Source: JACCXE01 sp963718605
Lineage (GTDB): Bacteria; Actinomycetota; Acidimicrobiia; Acidimicrobiales; JACCXE01
Length of the DNA stretch: 64,000 nucleotides
NCBI GenBank assembly: GCA_963718605.1
Contig: OY970363.1
Location: 3,286,001 to 3,350,000, forward strand
Reading direction: 5' to 3'
Every line of letters starts with the position of its first letter. Positions within the stretch are counted from its first letter, which is position 1. Position numbers and translations under genes: made by a program. The notes beneath the pieces were generated by a model that saw nothing but the letters and a program-made list of their open reading frames with translations, had not been told where the DNA came from and made no database searches. Below are positions 49,366-58,480 of the stretch, one piece after another.

Positions 49366-51132
49366 CGACCATCTGGCCGTCATGGCGCTACGCGTGGCGG
49401 TTGCATCGCTTCCGGCCGCGACGCCAGCTGATCAACCTTGCCGGCGTCCTCCTCGGTTGGGGCTCGAACATTCTTCCGGGACTCGCCGCCAAGATTGTGT
49501 TCGATCGTTTGGCGAAGGGTGCGTCGACGGACTCGCTCAGTTGGTTGCTGTCGCCGTTCGCGCTGCTCAGCATGCGGCTGCTCGCGATGTTCATCACCGC
49601 TTTCACACTGCAGTCGACGAACGGGGCGTTCGCGTACGCGAACGCGGCGATGTTGCAGCGCAACGTCTTCCGGCGCATCCTCCAGCTGCCGGGCGGGCGC
49701 GCCGTACCGGCGTCGCCGGGTGAGACGGTTAGTCGCTTCCGCGACGACACCGAGCATGTGATCTGGTGGCCGATCGGCTTCAACAACGTGATCGGCTCGG
49801 CCTTCACGGCCACGATCGCCGTGATCGTGATGGCGCGCATTCAGCCGTTGATCACGTTCGGGGTGTTCCTGCCGCTCCTCGCGGTGGTGACAATCGTCGA
49901 AGTCGCCCGGCGACGAATCGTTGTCTATCAGACGCGCGAATCAGGTGCGCACGGCCGCGGTGACCGGCTACATCGGCGACGTCTTTGCCGCCGCCCAGAC
50001 CGTTCAGGTCGCCAACGCCGAGCAACGCGTGGTCGACCGTTTCCGCGAACTCAACGCGAACAGGCGTAACGCCGCGGTACGCGACCGCCTCCTCGAAGAG
50101 CTACTCAAGAGTGCGTTCTGGGTGATCAACCTCGGTACCGGAGCGGTGCTGATCTTCGCGGGACGGGCGCTTCGCTCGGGCTCATTCACCGTCGGAGACC
50201 TGGCGCTGTTCGTCTTCTATCTGAGCGTCTTCGAGGAAGCCACCGGCGACTTTGGCGGCAGCCTCGCCGGCTACCGACAGCTAGGGGTGTCGTTCGGACG
50301 CCTGGATGAGCTGCTGTCAGGACTGCCGCCCGACGCGCTGGTGCAGAACGACGAGATCTACGAACGAGGCGAACTGCCGCCCAAGACCCAGCCCCGGCGC
50401 GAGGTAGCGCCTCTGACGGAGATGCGTATCGACGAGCTCACGTACCGCCACGACCACGGCAGTGGCGGGGTTACCGGCGTGAGCCTCGTGGTGCCGCGGG
50501 GGTCGTTCACCGTCATCACCGGGCGAGTCGGGTCCGGCAAGACGACGCTGCTGCAAAGCATGCTCGGGCTGCTTCCGGCGACGGGCACCATCACGTGGAA
50601 CGGGGAACGCGTCGCCGACCCGGCCACGTTCCTCGTGCCACCACGCACGGCCTACACGTCGCAGGTGCCGCAACTGTTCAGCGATACCCTCGAGGACAAT
50701 ATCCTGCTGGGGGTACAAGGCGACCTCGACGAGGCGGTGCGGCTCGCTGTACTTGAGGCGGATCTCGCGGAGATGTCGGAGGGTCTGGGCACACAAATCG
50801 GCTCGCGCGGGGTGCGCCTGTCGGGCGGCCAGGTGCAGCGCACCGCGGCGGCGCGCATGTTTGTCCGGCGCCCTGAGCTCCTTGTGTGCGATGACCTGTC
50901 GAGCGCGCTCGACGTCGAGACGGAGGCGGTCCTGTGGGACCGCGTGTTGGCCGACGGATCGCGCACGGTGCTGGCGGTATCGCATCGCCGCGCCGTGCTC
51001 GAACGAGCGGACCAAGTGGTGGTGCTGCGCGACGGCGTAGTGGATGACATCGGCCCGCTCCAGGACCTCTTGAAGCGCTCTGACGAGATGCGTCGCCTCT
51101 GGCGTTTCGAGGAGGTAGCGGAGTCGCCTTAG
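49362..51132 (+). CDS. ABC exporter half-transporter, subunit 2, with one +1 frameshift
   Basis: Partner of the preceding half-transporter. The membrane domain starts WPSWRYAWRLHRFRPRRQ and has six helices. The nucleotide domain has Walker A GRVGSGKTT and signature VRLSGGQVQR, while Walker B ends in CDD (LLVCDDLSSALD), so the usual catalytic Glu is Asp. The H-loop VSHR is present. An extra C near 49935 breaks the frame in the fourth-to-fifth helix loop; dropping it restores NQVRTAAVTGYIGD and a 589-residue protein. ATG 49362 overlaps subunit 1. Confidence 0.88.
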
Positions 51133-51145
51133 CCGCGCCCGAAGG

Positions 51146-51628
51146 TCACTTGGGTCCCGCGGCGAGCGCACCACCCGAGTAAGGGTCGTCATCCGTGACG
51201 TCGGCGTCCGCGAACGGCGGCAGGGGCAACCGGTCCTCGTCGGCGTCCAGCTCTACCTCGGCCAGGATCAGGCCGAGTGTCGGAAACTCGTCGATCGCGA
51301 ACGTCCGTCCATCGACGTGCAGTTGACGTCGTGTCTTGCGCAGCTCGCGGGCTTCCAGCGCGGCGAACACTTCGTACTCCGCGGGCGACAGATAGATGTT
51401 CGTCAACATCACGCGTTCGGGAGTGTCGCCAGCGCGCACCTTCTGCCCGAGCTTGAAGACGACGCCGTCCGCGTTCTCGGCGCGCCGCAGCCGCAGGTTC
51501 GTGTTGCTGAGGTAGCGGTCGTAGATGTCCGTGGGCGCCGAGAGGTCGGCGGGCAGGGACGAGAGCAGCCAACGTTGCTCGCGCTCGAGGTACGCGTAAC
51601 GACCTGCACCTGGTCGTCGGTCGGCCAC
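51146..51628 (-). CDS. CYTH-domain protein (triphosphate-binding)
   Basis: The 160-residue protein starts with YLEREQRWLL, the ExExK-like signature of CYTH proteins with the last Lys replaced (EREQRW). LRLRRAENADGVVFKLGQKV and ELRKTRRQL supply the basic residues lining the tunnel, and LILAEVELDADED supplies acidic metal-binding residues. Family members hydrolyse inorganic triphosphate, thiamin triphosphate or make cAMP. It starts at GTG 51628, three bases after the ispH stop, and is probably co-transcribed. Confidence 0.83.
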   Translation of the reverse strand: MADRRPGAGRYAYLEREQRWLLSSLPADLSAPTDIYDRYLSNTNLRLRRAENADGVVFKLGQKVRAGDTPERVMLTNIYLSPAEYEVFAALEARELRKTRRQLHVDGRTFAIDEFPTLGLILAEVELDADEDRLPLPPFADADVTDDDPYSGGALAAGPK

Positions 51629-51631
51629 GGC

Positions 51632-52663
51632 CTAGGTCGCGATGGACTCGAGGACGTCGCTGGCTGTGATGTTCCGGTCGTCGCTGAGCAACCAGTTCGA
51701 CGCAGGTGCGCCGAACGACGCGGCGAGGCCGGCGCTCAACCCGCGCAGCAGGTCGCGTAGCTCACGCGGGGGCGGGAAGTACTCGTCCTCCTCGGTCACC
51801 TGTACCTCTTCGACACCGTTGGACGGATCGAGGCGGGCGATCACCGCGTCGACCAGATCCTCGGGCGCGGACGCGCCTGCGGTAACGCCCACGATGCCAG
51901 TGAGGTCGTCCGGAATCTCCTCCGGGCTGTTCACGCGAATCACGCGCGAACAGAGCGTTTGGGCGACGCGTTCGAGGGCGACGGTGTTGGACGAGTTGGC
52001 TGAGCCGACCACGAGCACCGCGTCAGACTTCGCGGCGATCGCGCGCAACGCCGTTTGCCGGTTGGTGGTTGCAAAGCAGAGGTCGCTTCGTCCTGGTTGC
52101 CACACGTCGGGCCAGCGGTCGTGCACGGCGTCCTGCACGCCGGACCACTCGTCGTGGCTCAGCGTTGTCTGCGCGAGCAGCGCCACGGGCTGTTCGAAGT
52201 CGGGCAGATTCGCCACTTCCTCGGCGTTCTGGACCAGTGCGACCGAGTTCGGCGCCACGGCCATCGTGCCGATCGCCTCGTCGTGGCCGGCGTGGCCGAC
52301 GTACACGACGGTGTAACCCTTGCCTGCTCGGGTGCGCACTTCGTGGTGCACCTTGGTCACGAGCGGACAGACCGCGTCCACCACGACACCGCCGGTGGCG
52401 CGGGCGGCCGCCACGACTTCGGGTGCGCTGCCGTGCGCGCTCAGCATCACCGGCGCACCGGGGGGCACCTCGGACATGTCATTCACGAACACCACGCCGA
52501 GGTTTGTAAAGCGTTCGACCACGACCTGGTTGTGCACGATCTCGTGGTAGCAGTACACCGGCCCGTCGAAGACCTTCACCATCCATGCGAGCGCCTTGAT
52601 CGCCATCTCGACACCCGCGCAGAACCCCCGGGGGGCTGCGAGCAAGACACGGTCAACATCCAC
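51632..52663 (-). CDS. ispH: 4-hydroxy-3-methylbut-2-enyl diphosphate reductase
   Basis: Last enzyme of the MEP isoprenoid pathway, an iron-sulphur reductase giving IPP and DMAPP. The three cluster cysteines sit in APRGFCAGVEMAI, DAVCPLVTKVH and DLCFATTNRQTAL. The start is GTG 52663 (VDVDRVLLAAPRGF), immediately before the family's conserved beginning. The open frame continues upstream through the repeat at 52680-52750, but those residues are encoded by the repeat. A GATAAT box six bases before the GTG fits a leaderless transcript. It has 343 residues, with a C-terminal tail after EDEYFPPPRELRD. Confidence 0.95.
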   Translation of the reverse strand: MDVDRVLLAAPRGFCAGVEMAIKALAWMVKVFDGPVYCYHEIVHNQVVVERFTNLGVVFVNDMSEVPPGAPVMLSAHGSAPEVVAAARATGGVVVDAVCPLVTKVHHEVRTRAGKGYTVVYVGHAGHDEAIGTMAVAPNSVALVQNAEEVANLPDFEQPVALLAQTTLSHDEWSGVQDAVHDRWPDVWQPGRSDLCFATTNRQTALRAIAAKSDAVLVVGSANSSNTVALERVAQTLCSRVIRVNSPEEIPDDLTGIVGVTAGASAPEDLVDAVIARLDPSNGVEEVQVTEEDEYFPPPRELRDLLRGLSAGLAASFGAPASNWLLSDDRNITASDVLESIAT

Positions 52664-52669
52664 GCAGTC

Positions 52670-52675
52670 ATTATC
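52670..52675 (-). promoter_or_regulatory. Putative -10 box for leaderless ispH transcript
   Basis: GATAAT on the minus strand ends six bases before GTG 52663. The region upstream is the GC-rich repeat, so a -35 box, if needed, would fall in its second hairpin. Confidence 0.45.
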
Positions 52676-52679
52676 GCCC

Positions 52680-52750
52680 GGGGCGGGCACCCCGCAGGCC
52701 CGCCCCTCCTCCCAAGCATGGGGCCCCTCGCTTCGCTCGCCCCATGCGGG
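52680..52750 (-). repeat. Two-hairpin REP-like repeat, copy B
   Basis: In reverse orientation this matches the insertion at 734-828: TGGGGCGAGCGAAGCGAGG and the following GGCCCCA are identical, then GGAGG and GGGCCTGCGGG. Hairpin 1 pairs 716-724 with 739-747 (last three digits of 52716-52747, nine pairs) and hairpin 2 pairs 52680-52688 with 52698-52706 (nine pairs). Stem bases differ from copy A but remain paired, for example CATGGGGC/GCCCCATG against GTGGGGC/GCCCCAC. It lies between the divergent ispH and radical SAM genes. Confidence 0.75.
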
Positions 52751-52753
52751 CCG

Positions 52754-52759
52754 TAGACT
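52754..52759 (+). promoter_or_regulatory. Putative -10 box for radical SAM-der transcript
   Basis: TAGACT lies seven bases before GTG 52767, next to the end of the repeat. No ribosome binding site is visible. Confidence 0.45.
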
Positions 52760-52766
52760 GTCTGCT

Positions 52767-54140
52767 GTGCCCCTACCCGTTGTGGTGGCCGTCGAGGAAA
52801 ACTCGCCGGCGGCCCGGGCCGGGTTGGCGCCTGGAGACGAGATTGTTTCCATCGCCGGTCAGGTTCCTCGCGACATCATCGAATACCGCCTGCTCACCGA
52901 CGACGCCGATCCCACGATCGAATTGCGTCGCGGCGGGCTTGAGCGCGCCATCACGGTCGCGAAGGACGCGGGCGAGATTCTGGGCGCAGAAGTGTCGAGC
53001 GCGCTGTTCGATCAGGTGCGCACCTGCGACAACCACTGCGAGTTCTGTTTCATTTATCAGCTGCCGAAGGGACTCCGCCCGAGCCTGTACGTGAAGGACG
53101 ACGACTACCGCCTGTCGTTCCTGTACGGGAACTTCACCACGCTCACGCGCTTCACCGAGGCGGACCTCGAACGCGTCATCGACGAGGGGCTGGCGCCGCT
53201 CTACGTCAGCATCCACGCCACCGATCCCGACCTGCGCACGCGCATGCTGCGCAACCGCCGCGGGGCCACGAGCCTTCGCTGGCTACGCGCACTGCTCGAC
53301 GCCGGCGTCGAGGTCCACGGGCAGATCGTGGTGTGCCCGGGCGTCAATGACGGCGACGCGTTTGTCGAAACGCTGACCGGCGTGCTCGACGAATACCCGG
53401 AACTCGCGACGTGCGCGGCCGTGCCACTCGGCATCTCGAAGTTTTCGACCGAGAAGTCGCTGCGCAATCACACGCAAGCTGAAGCCGAATTCGTGGTCGA
53501 CGCAGTGCATACCGCGCAGGACCAATTTCTCGCGGTGACGGGCCGGCGCGTGATCTATGCCGCCGACGAGTACTACGTGCTCGCGGGTCGACCGTTCCCC
53601 GACGCGAACGTCTACGACGACTTTTCGCAGCACGAGAACGGCATCGGGATGGCGGCGCGGTTCGTCGAAGAATGGGACGGCCGGCTCGCGCCCGAGAACG
53701 GCGGCGGCTTCTTCCAATCCGTCGACGGATCAGAGTTCGAGGCCTACCGCGGTCCTCGTGCCGCGGCCGGTTCGGTCACGTTCAAGGCCCGCCGCAACGC
53801 GCCTGTCACCGTGTTGACCGGCAAGTACGGCGCCGAAGTGCTGCGGCCGCTGCTTGCGCGCGACGGACGCGGCGACGTCGAGGTGCGCGTGGTGCCGAAC
53901 AATTACTTCGGCGGCAACATCGGCGTGGCCGGACTGCTCACCGGCGAAGACATCACGGCGTCGATCAAGGACGATGCGCCCGGCCGGCGGTATCTCGTGC
54001 CTGATGCTTGTTTGTCGAACGGTCGCTTCCTCGACGGCATTGCCGTCACGGAACTGCCGGCGACGGTGGAAGTGGTCGCGGCCGACGGCGCGGCACTGAG
54101 ACAAGCGTTAGCCACCGCAGGCGCGGGAGCGTCCTCGTGA
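52767..54140 (+). CDS. Radical SAM DUF512 protein with PDZ-like N-terminus
   Basis: The 457-residue protein begins with a PDZ-like segment (NSPAARAGLAPGDEIVSIAG), then the radical SAM cluster motif CDNHCEFC (CxxxCxxC), and ends with the DUF512 domain, including NNYFGGNIGVAGLLTGEDI. Members of this family are often next to der, as here, and their reaction is unknown. GTG 52767 lies seven bases after TAGACT. Its stop overlaps the der GTG. Upstream in-frame codons are repeat-derived and rejected. Confidence 0.9.
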   Translation: MPLPVVVAVEENSPAARAGLAPGDEIVSIAGQVPRDIIEYRLLTDDADPTIELRRGGLERAITVAKDAGEILGAEVSSALFDQVRTCDNHCEFCFIYQLPKGLRPSLYVKDDDYRLSFLYGNFTTLTRFTEADLERVIDEGLAPLYVSIHATDPDLRTRMLRNRRGATSLRWLRALLDAGVEVHGQIVVCPGVNDGDAFVETLTGVLDEYPELATCAAVPLGISKFSTEKSLRNHTQAEAEFVVDAVHTAQDQFLAVTGRRVIYAADEYYVLAGRPFPDANVYDDFSQHENGIGMAARFVEEWDGRLAPENGGGFFQSVDGSEFEAYRGPRAAAGSVTFKARRNAPVTVLTGKYGAEVLRPLLARDGRGDVEVRVVPNNYFGGNIGVAGLLTGEDITASIKDDAPGRRYLVPDACLSNGRFLDGIAVTELPATVEVVAADGAALRQALATAGAGASS

Positions 54141-55483
54141 GCCGCCAGCCCATCATCGCGATCGTCGGTCGGCCCAACGTTGGCAAGTCGACCCTCGTGA
54201 ATCGCATCGTCGGCCGCCGCGAGGCGATCGTCGAAGAACGCCCGGGCGTCACGCGCGACCGCAAGCGCCTCGACGCCGAATGGAACGGCGTGCCCTTCAC
54301 CCTGATCGACACCGGCGGCTGGATGACCGGTGGCAATGCGCTCGACGACAAGGTGAGCCGCCAGGCCGAGCAGGCCGTCGACGAGGCCGACCTGACGCTC
54401 TTCGTGGTTGACGTCACCGTTGGCATCACGAGCGACGACGAGGAAGTGGCCACGTGGCTACGGAAGCGCAAGACGCCGACGGTGGTGGTGGCGAACAAGG
54501 TCGACGGCGAGCGCCGCGACAACGACATCTGGGAATTCATGGGCCTCGGGCTCGGCGAACCGATCCCGATCAGCGCCCTGCACGGCCGCGGGTCGGGCGA
54601 CATGCTCGACGAGATCCTCGATCGCGCGATTGAAGCGGCCGGGGGCAACGCCGAAGACCTGGCAATAGCCGACGACGAGTTTGAATTCGCACCCGCGAAA
54701 AACGACGACGACGACACGATCATGTCGGTCGCGCTCGTTGGTCGGCCCAACGTGGGCAAGTCGACCCTGTTCAACCGGCTGGTCGGCGCGGAGCGTTCGA
54801 TCGTGCACGACATGCCTGGCACCACCCGCGACGCGATCGACACCGTGATCGAGACCGACGAGGGACCGCTGCGCTTCGTCGACACCGCGGGCATGCGCCG
54901 CAAGAACCGCATCGACGACGGCAGCGAGTACTTCTCGATGGTGCGTTCGTTGGCCGCGATCGACCGCGCCGATGTGGCCGTTGTGCTCATCGACGCCACC
55001 GAGGGCATCACCCACCAGGACCAGCGCCTAGCTGAGCGAGTGGACGCGGGCGGCTGCGCCATCGTGATCGTGCTGAACAAATGGGAACTGATGAACGCCG
55101 AGCAGCGCGCCGACGTGAGCGCGAGCGTGCGAGCCAAGCTGCCATTCCTGGCCTACGCACCGATCCTCAAGCTCAGCGCGAAGACGGGCCTCGGCGCGAA
55201 CAAGTTGATGCCGGCGCTGCACGAAGCCATCGAGGCGTATCACCGCCGCGTCCCAACGCGGGAGCTGAACCTCGTGATCCAGGGGGCGCAGGCCGCGCAC
55301 CCCGAGCCGGGCGTGCGCATCCTCTACGCCACGCAGGGTGCGTCGGATCCGCCGACCTTCACGCTGTTCACGAACAAGAACGTGCCGGCGCCGTACCTGC
55401 GGTACCTCGAGCGCAAGATCCGTGAGCACTTCAAGTTCGGACCATCGCCCCTCAAGCTGCGCGTGCGCCGCCGAGGGGCATGA
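54137..55483 (+). CDS. der: Ribosome biogenesis GTPase Der (EngA)
   Basis: Two G domains in tandem, each opening with GRPNVGKST (near residues 9 and 203), followed by a KH-like domain. Conserved switches DTGGW and DTAGMRRK and the NKVD and NKWE specificity motifs are in place. Der assists 50S subunit assembly. It has 448 residues. GTG 54137 overlaps the radical SAM stop. An acidic linker (about residues 170-195) joins the two G domains. Confidence 0.96.
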   Translation: MSRQPIIAIVGRPNVGKSTLVNRIVGRREAIVEERPGVTRDRKRLDAEWNGVPFTLIDTGGWMTGGNALDDKVSRQAEQAVDEADLTLFVVDVTVGITSDDEEVATWLRKRKTPTVVVANKVDGERRDNDIWEFMGLGLGEPIPISALHGRGSGDMLDEILDRAIEAAGGNAEDLAIADDEFEFAPAKNDDDDTIMSVALVGRPNVGKSTLFNRLVGAERSIVHDMPGTTRDAIDTVIETDEGPLRFVDTAGMRRKNRIDDGSEYFSMVRSLAAIDRADVAVVLIDATEGITHQDQRLAERVDAGGCAIVIVLNKWELMNAEQRADVSASVRAKLPFLAYAPILKLSAKTGLGANKLMPALHEAIEAYHRRVPTRELNLVIQGAQAAHPEPGVRILYATQGASDPPTFTLFTNKNVPAPYLRYLERKIREHFKFGPSPLKLRVRRRGA

Positions 55484-55490
55484 TGTTGGC

Positions 55491-57017
55491 ATGACCGGGC
55501 ACGATCCGATCGCGGCCAAGGCGGCGGCGCTGCAGAGCAATCTTGCGAGCGGCGGGGCCGAGAAGCTGGAACGCGACAAGAAGATGTTCGTGCGCGACCG
55601 CATCGCGCTCCTGGTGGACGAAGCGTCCTTCGTGGAGGACGGGCTGCTCGCGAACGCTTCGGCCGGGAACTTGCCGGCGGACGGCGTGATCACGGGTGTT
55701 GGACGCGTCGACGGACGCGCCGTGGTGGTCGTGGCCAACGACCCGCTCGTGAAGGCGGGTTCGTGGGGCGCCCGGACCGTCGAGAAGATCATCCGCGCCA
55801 CCGAGTACGCGCTGGAACACGCGACCCCGATCATCTGGCTGGTCGACTCCGCGGGCGCGCGCATCACCGACCAGGTGCAGCTGTTCCCGGGCCGCCGCGG
55901 CGCCGGCCGCATCTTTTACAACCAGGTGAAGCTCAGTGGCCGGGTGCCACAGATCTGTTGCCTGCACGGCCCGTCCGCCGCGGGCGGCGCGTACATCCCA
56001 GCGTTCTGCGACATCGTGATCATGGTCGAGGGCAACGCGTCGATGTACCTGGGATCGCCCCGGCTCGCCGAGATGGTGGTGGGGGAGAAGGCGACGCTCG
56101 AAGAGATGGGCGGCGCACGCATGCATGCGACCGTGTCGGGCTGCGGCGACAACCTTGCCGTTGACGACGCCGACGCGATCGCGCAGGCCAAGCTCTACCT
56201 CAGCTACCTGCCGGTGAACTTCTGGCACGACCCCCCGGCGTACGAGGGTGTGGCGCCCGAGACGCCGTTCACCGCGTCGGTGATCCCCGAAAAAGAGAGC
56301 GCCGGCTACGACATTCGCGCTGTCATCAACGGTCTGGTTGACGCCGGCTCGTTCTTCGAGATCAAGCCGCTCTTCGCGCCCGAGTTGGTGGTTGGCTTCG
56401 CGCGGCTCGACGGCCAGACGATCGGCATCGTCGGCAATAACCCGGCGGTCAAGGGCGGCGTGCTCTTCGTCGACTCTGCGGACAAGGCGGCGCGGTTCAT
56501 CTGGAACTGCGATGCGTTCAACATCCCGCTGCTGTTCCTCGCCGACATTCCCGGCTTCATGGTCGGCACCCAAGTCGAGCGGCAGGGCATCATCCGCCAC
56601 GGCGCCAAGATGATCACGGCGGTGTCGGAGGCGACCGTCCCGAAGATCTGCGTGATCCTGCGCAAGGCGTATGGCGCCGGTCTTTACGCGATGGCCGGCC
56701 CCGCCTTCGGATCCGAAGCGGTGCTGGCGTTGCCGACCGCGAACATCGCGGTGATGGGCCCCGAGGCCGCGGTGAACGCCGTCTACGCGAACAAGATCGC
56801 CGACATCGCTGATGAGGCGGAGCGCGCCGCCTTCGTGAACGAGCGGCGGGCCGAGTACCTCGAAGACGTCGACCTGCTCCGTCTGGCCAGCGAGATGATC
56901 GTGGACTCGGTGATCGAGCCCGAGGCGTTGCGCGCCGACTTGATCGCCCGCTTCGCGATGGGCCGCGGTCGCGACCGCCACTTCTCGGATCGGCACCACG
57001 GCGTGCCACCGGTCTGA
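55491..57017 (+). CDS. Acyl-CoA carboxylase, carboxyltransferase (beta) subunit
   Basis: A 508-residue carboxyltransferase with two crotonase-like halves. HGPSAAGGAYIPAFCD and the later DIPGFMVGTQVERQGI hold the acyl-CoA and biotin sites, and MAGPAFGSEAVLALPTANIAVMGPE matches the PccB/MccB family closely. The next two genes code for an acyl-CoA ligase and an HMG-CoA-lyase-like enzyme, which favours methylcrotonyl-CoA or a related branched acyl-CoA substrate over propionyl-CoA. No biotin-carrying alpha subunit is present in the window. ATG 55491 follows der after seven bases. The stop overlaps the ligase ATG. Confidence 0.88.
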   Translation: MTGHDPIAAKAAALQSNLASGGAEKLERDKKMFVRDRIALLVDEASFVEDGLLANASAGNLPADGVITGVGRVDGRAVVVVANDPLVKAGSWGARTVEKIIRATEYALEHATPIIWLVDSAGARITDQVQLFPGRRGAGRIFYNQVKLSGRVPQICCLHGPSAAGGAYIPAFCDIVIMVEGNASMYLGSPRLAEMVVGEKATLEEMGGARMHATVSGCGDNLAVDDADAIAQAKLYLSYLPVNFWHDPPAYEGVAPETPFTASVIPEKESAGYDIRAVINGLVDAGSFFEIKPLFAPELVVGFARLDGQTIGIVGNNPAVKGGVLFVDSADKAARFIWNCDAFNIPLLFLADIPGFMVGTQVERQGIIRHGAKMITAVSEATVPKICVILRKAYGAGLYAMAGPAFGSEAVLALPTANIAVMGPEAAVNAVYANKIADIADEAERAAFVNERRAEYLEDVDLLRLASEMIVDSVIEPEALRADLIARFAMGRGRDRHFSDRHHGVPPV

Positions 57018-58480
57018 TGCTTTTCGTCGAGGAGCTCCAGAACCTCGCTGCCGCGGAGCCCGATCGCGTCGCATTGACCTGCGGCGCCCTCACCTACAGC
57101 CGCCAGGACCTCGTCGATCGCGTGGGTCGGCTCGCCGCGCACATGGCCGAACTCGGCGTGACGCGCGACTCCACGGTCACAATCGGGCTGCCCAACGGCG
57201 CCGAGTTCGTTCTCGCGATGTTCGCAGCGTGGTGGCTCGGAGCGACACCGCAGCCGGTGTCCCATCGACTTCCGGCGATCGAACGCGAGGCGATCATCGA
57301 GCTGGCTCGGCCCTCGCTGGTGGTGGGAGTGAGCGAAGCCGACGCCGGCGGGATCACGACTCTCTCGGCGGACGACCTGAACGTCGCGTGCGCACGTGAC
57401 GTACCGCCGCCCGACGCCGCGTTGGCATCGGTGTGGAAGATCGTGACCAGCGGCGGCAGCACCGGCCGACCCAAACTGATTAAGGCGACACAACCGGCCG
57501 AACTAGCAAACGTGGCCGGCCTGGGCACACTCCTCGCGTTTCCGCACGGCGGGACGGTCTTGGTTACCGGTCCTATGTCGCACAACGCCCCCTTCATGGT
57601 GGCGACGGTCGGCTTGCTTTTCGGCAACCACGTCGTCGTCATGCCGAAGTTCGACGCGTCGGAAGCGCTGCAGCTCGTCGCCGAGCACCGCGTGCAGTGG
57701 CTCTATCTCGTGCCGACGATGATGTCGCGGATCTGGCGGCTGCCCGAAGCGCAGCGACTCGGCACTGACATGTCGTCGGTCAAAGTCGCATTCCACATGG
57801 CCGCTCCCTGTCCGCCATGGCTGAAGCAGGCGTGGATCGACTGGCTGGGACCGGACGTGATCATGGAGTTGTACGCCGGTACCGAGTTACAGGCGATCAC
57901 GGTTGTAACCGGAGCCGAGTGGTTGGAGCACCCCGGCACAGTGGGACGGGTCGTTCTCGGTGAGATCGAGGTCCGCGACGATGAAGGAAACCCACTTCCG
58001 ATCGGCGAGACCGGTGAACTGTGGATGCGCCGTGGTGCCGGCCAACCGTCGCCTTACGCCTACGTCGGCGCGACCGCGAAAGCGGCGACCGAGGGTTGGG
58101 AGTCACTCGGCGACTTAGGTCACCTCGACGCCGAGGGATACGTGTACCTGAGCGACCGGCTCACCGACATGATCGTGGTCGGCGGCTCCAACGTGTATCC
58201 GGCCGAGGTCGAGGCGGCGATCGATGAGCACCCGGCCGTGCGGTCGAGCTGCGTCATCGGTCTACCTGACGAGGACCTCGGGAACGCACCGCACGCGCTC
58301 ATCGACGTGGCCGGCGAGGTTGCCGACGATGAACTGCGTACGTTCCTGCGGGAACGATTGGCACCGTACAAACTGCCGCGCACGTTTGAGCGCGTCGATG
58401 AGCCCCTTCGCGACGACGCCGGAAAGGTGCGTCGCTCCGCGTTGCGCGCCGAACGTCTCGCGAAACGGGAGTCGGCATGA
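57017..58480 (+). CDS. AMP-forming acyl-CoA ligase
   Basis: A 487-residue ANL-superfamily enzyme that activates a carboxylic acid to its CoA ester via an adenylate. The P-loop motif is TSGGSTGRPK, followed by LYAGTELQAI, SLGDLGHLD, GGSNVYPAEVEAAI and the catalytic Lys in DDAGKVRRSAL. It is rather short, with a compact N-terminal domain. Substrate unknown; context suggests a branched or medium-chain acid feeding the adjacent carboxylase. ATG 57017 overlaps the carboxylase stop. Confidence 0.88.
   Translation: MLFVEELQNLAAAEPDRVALTCGALTYSRQDLVDRVGRLAAHMAELGVTRDSTVTIGLPNGAEFVLAMFAAWWLGATPQPVSHRLPAIEREAIIELARPSLVVGVSEADAGGITTLSADDLNVACARDVPPPDAALASVWKIVTSGGSTGRPKLIKATQPAELANVAGLGTLLAFPHGGTVLVTGPMSHNAPFMVATVGLLFGNHVVVMPKFDASEALQLVAEHRVQWLYLVPTMMSRIWRLPEAQRLGTDMSSVKVAFHMAAPCPPWLKQAWIDWLGPDVIMELYAGTELQAITVVTGAEWLEHPGTVGRVVLGEIEVRDDEGNPLPIGETGELWMRRGAGQPSPYAYVGATAKAATEGWESLGDLGHLDAEGYVYLSDRLTDMIVVGGSNVYPAEVEAAIDEHPAVRSSCVIGLPDEDLGNAPHALIDVAGEVADDELRTFLRERLAPYKLPRTFERVDEPLRDDAGKVRRSALRAERLAKRESA

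Noticed and set aside
52664..52852. ispH start at 52852 and radical SAM start at 52596
   Set aside because: Both extensions run through repeat copy B on opposite strands. The conserved protein sequences begin at 52663 and 52767.
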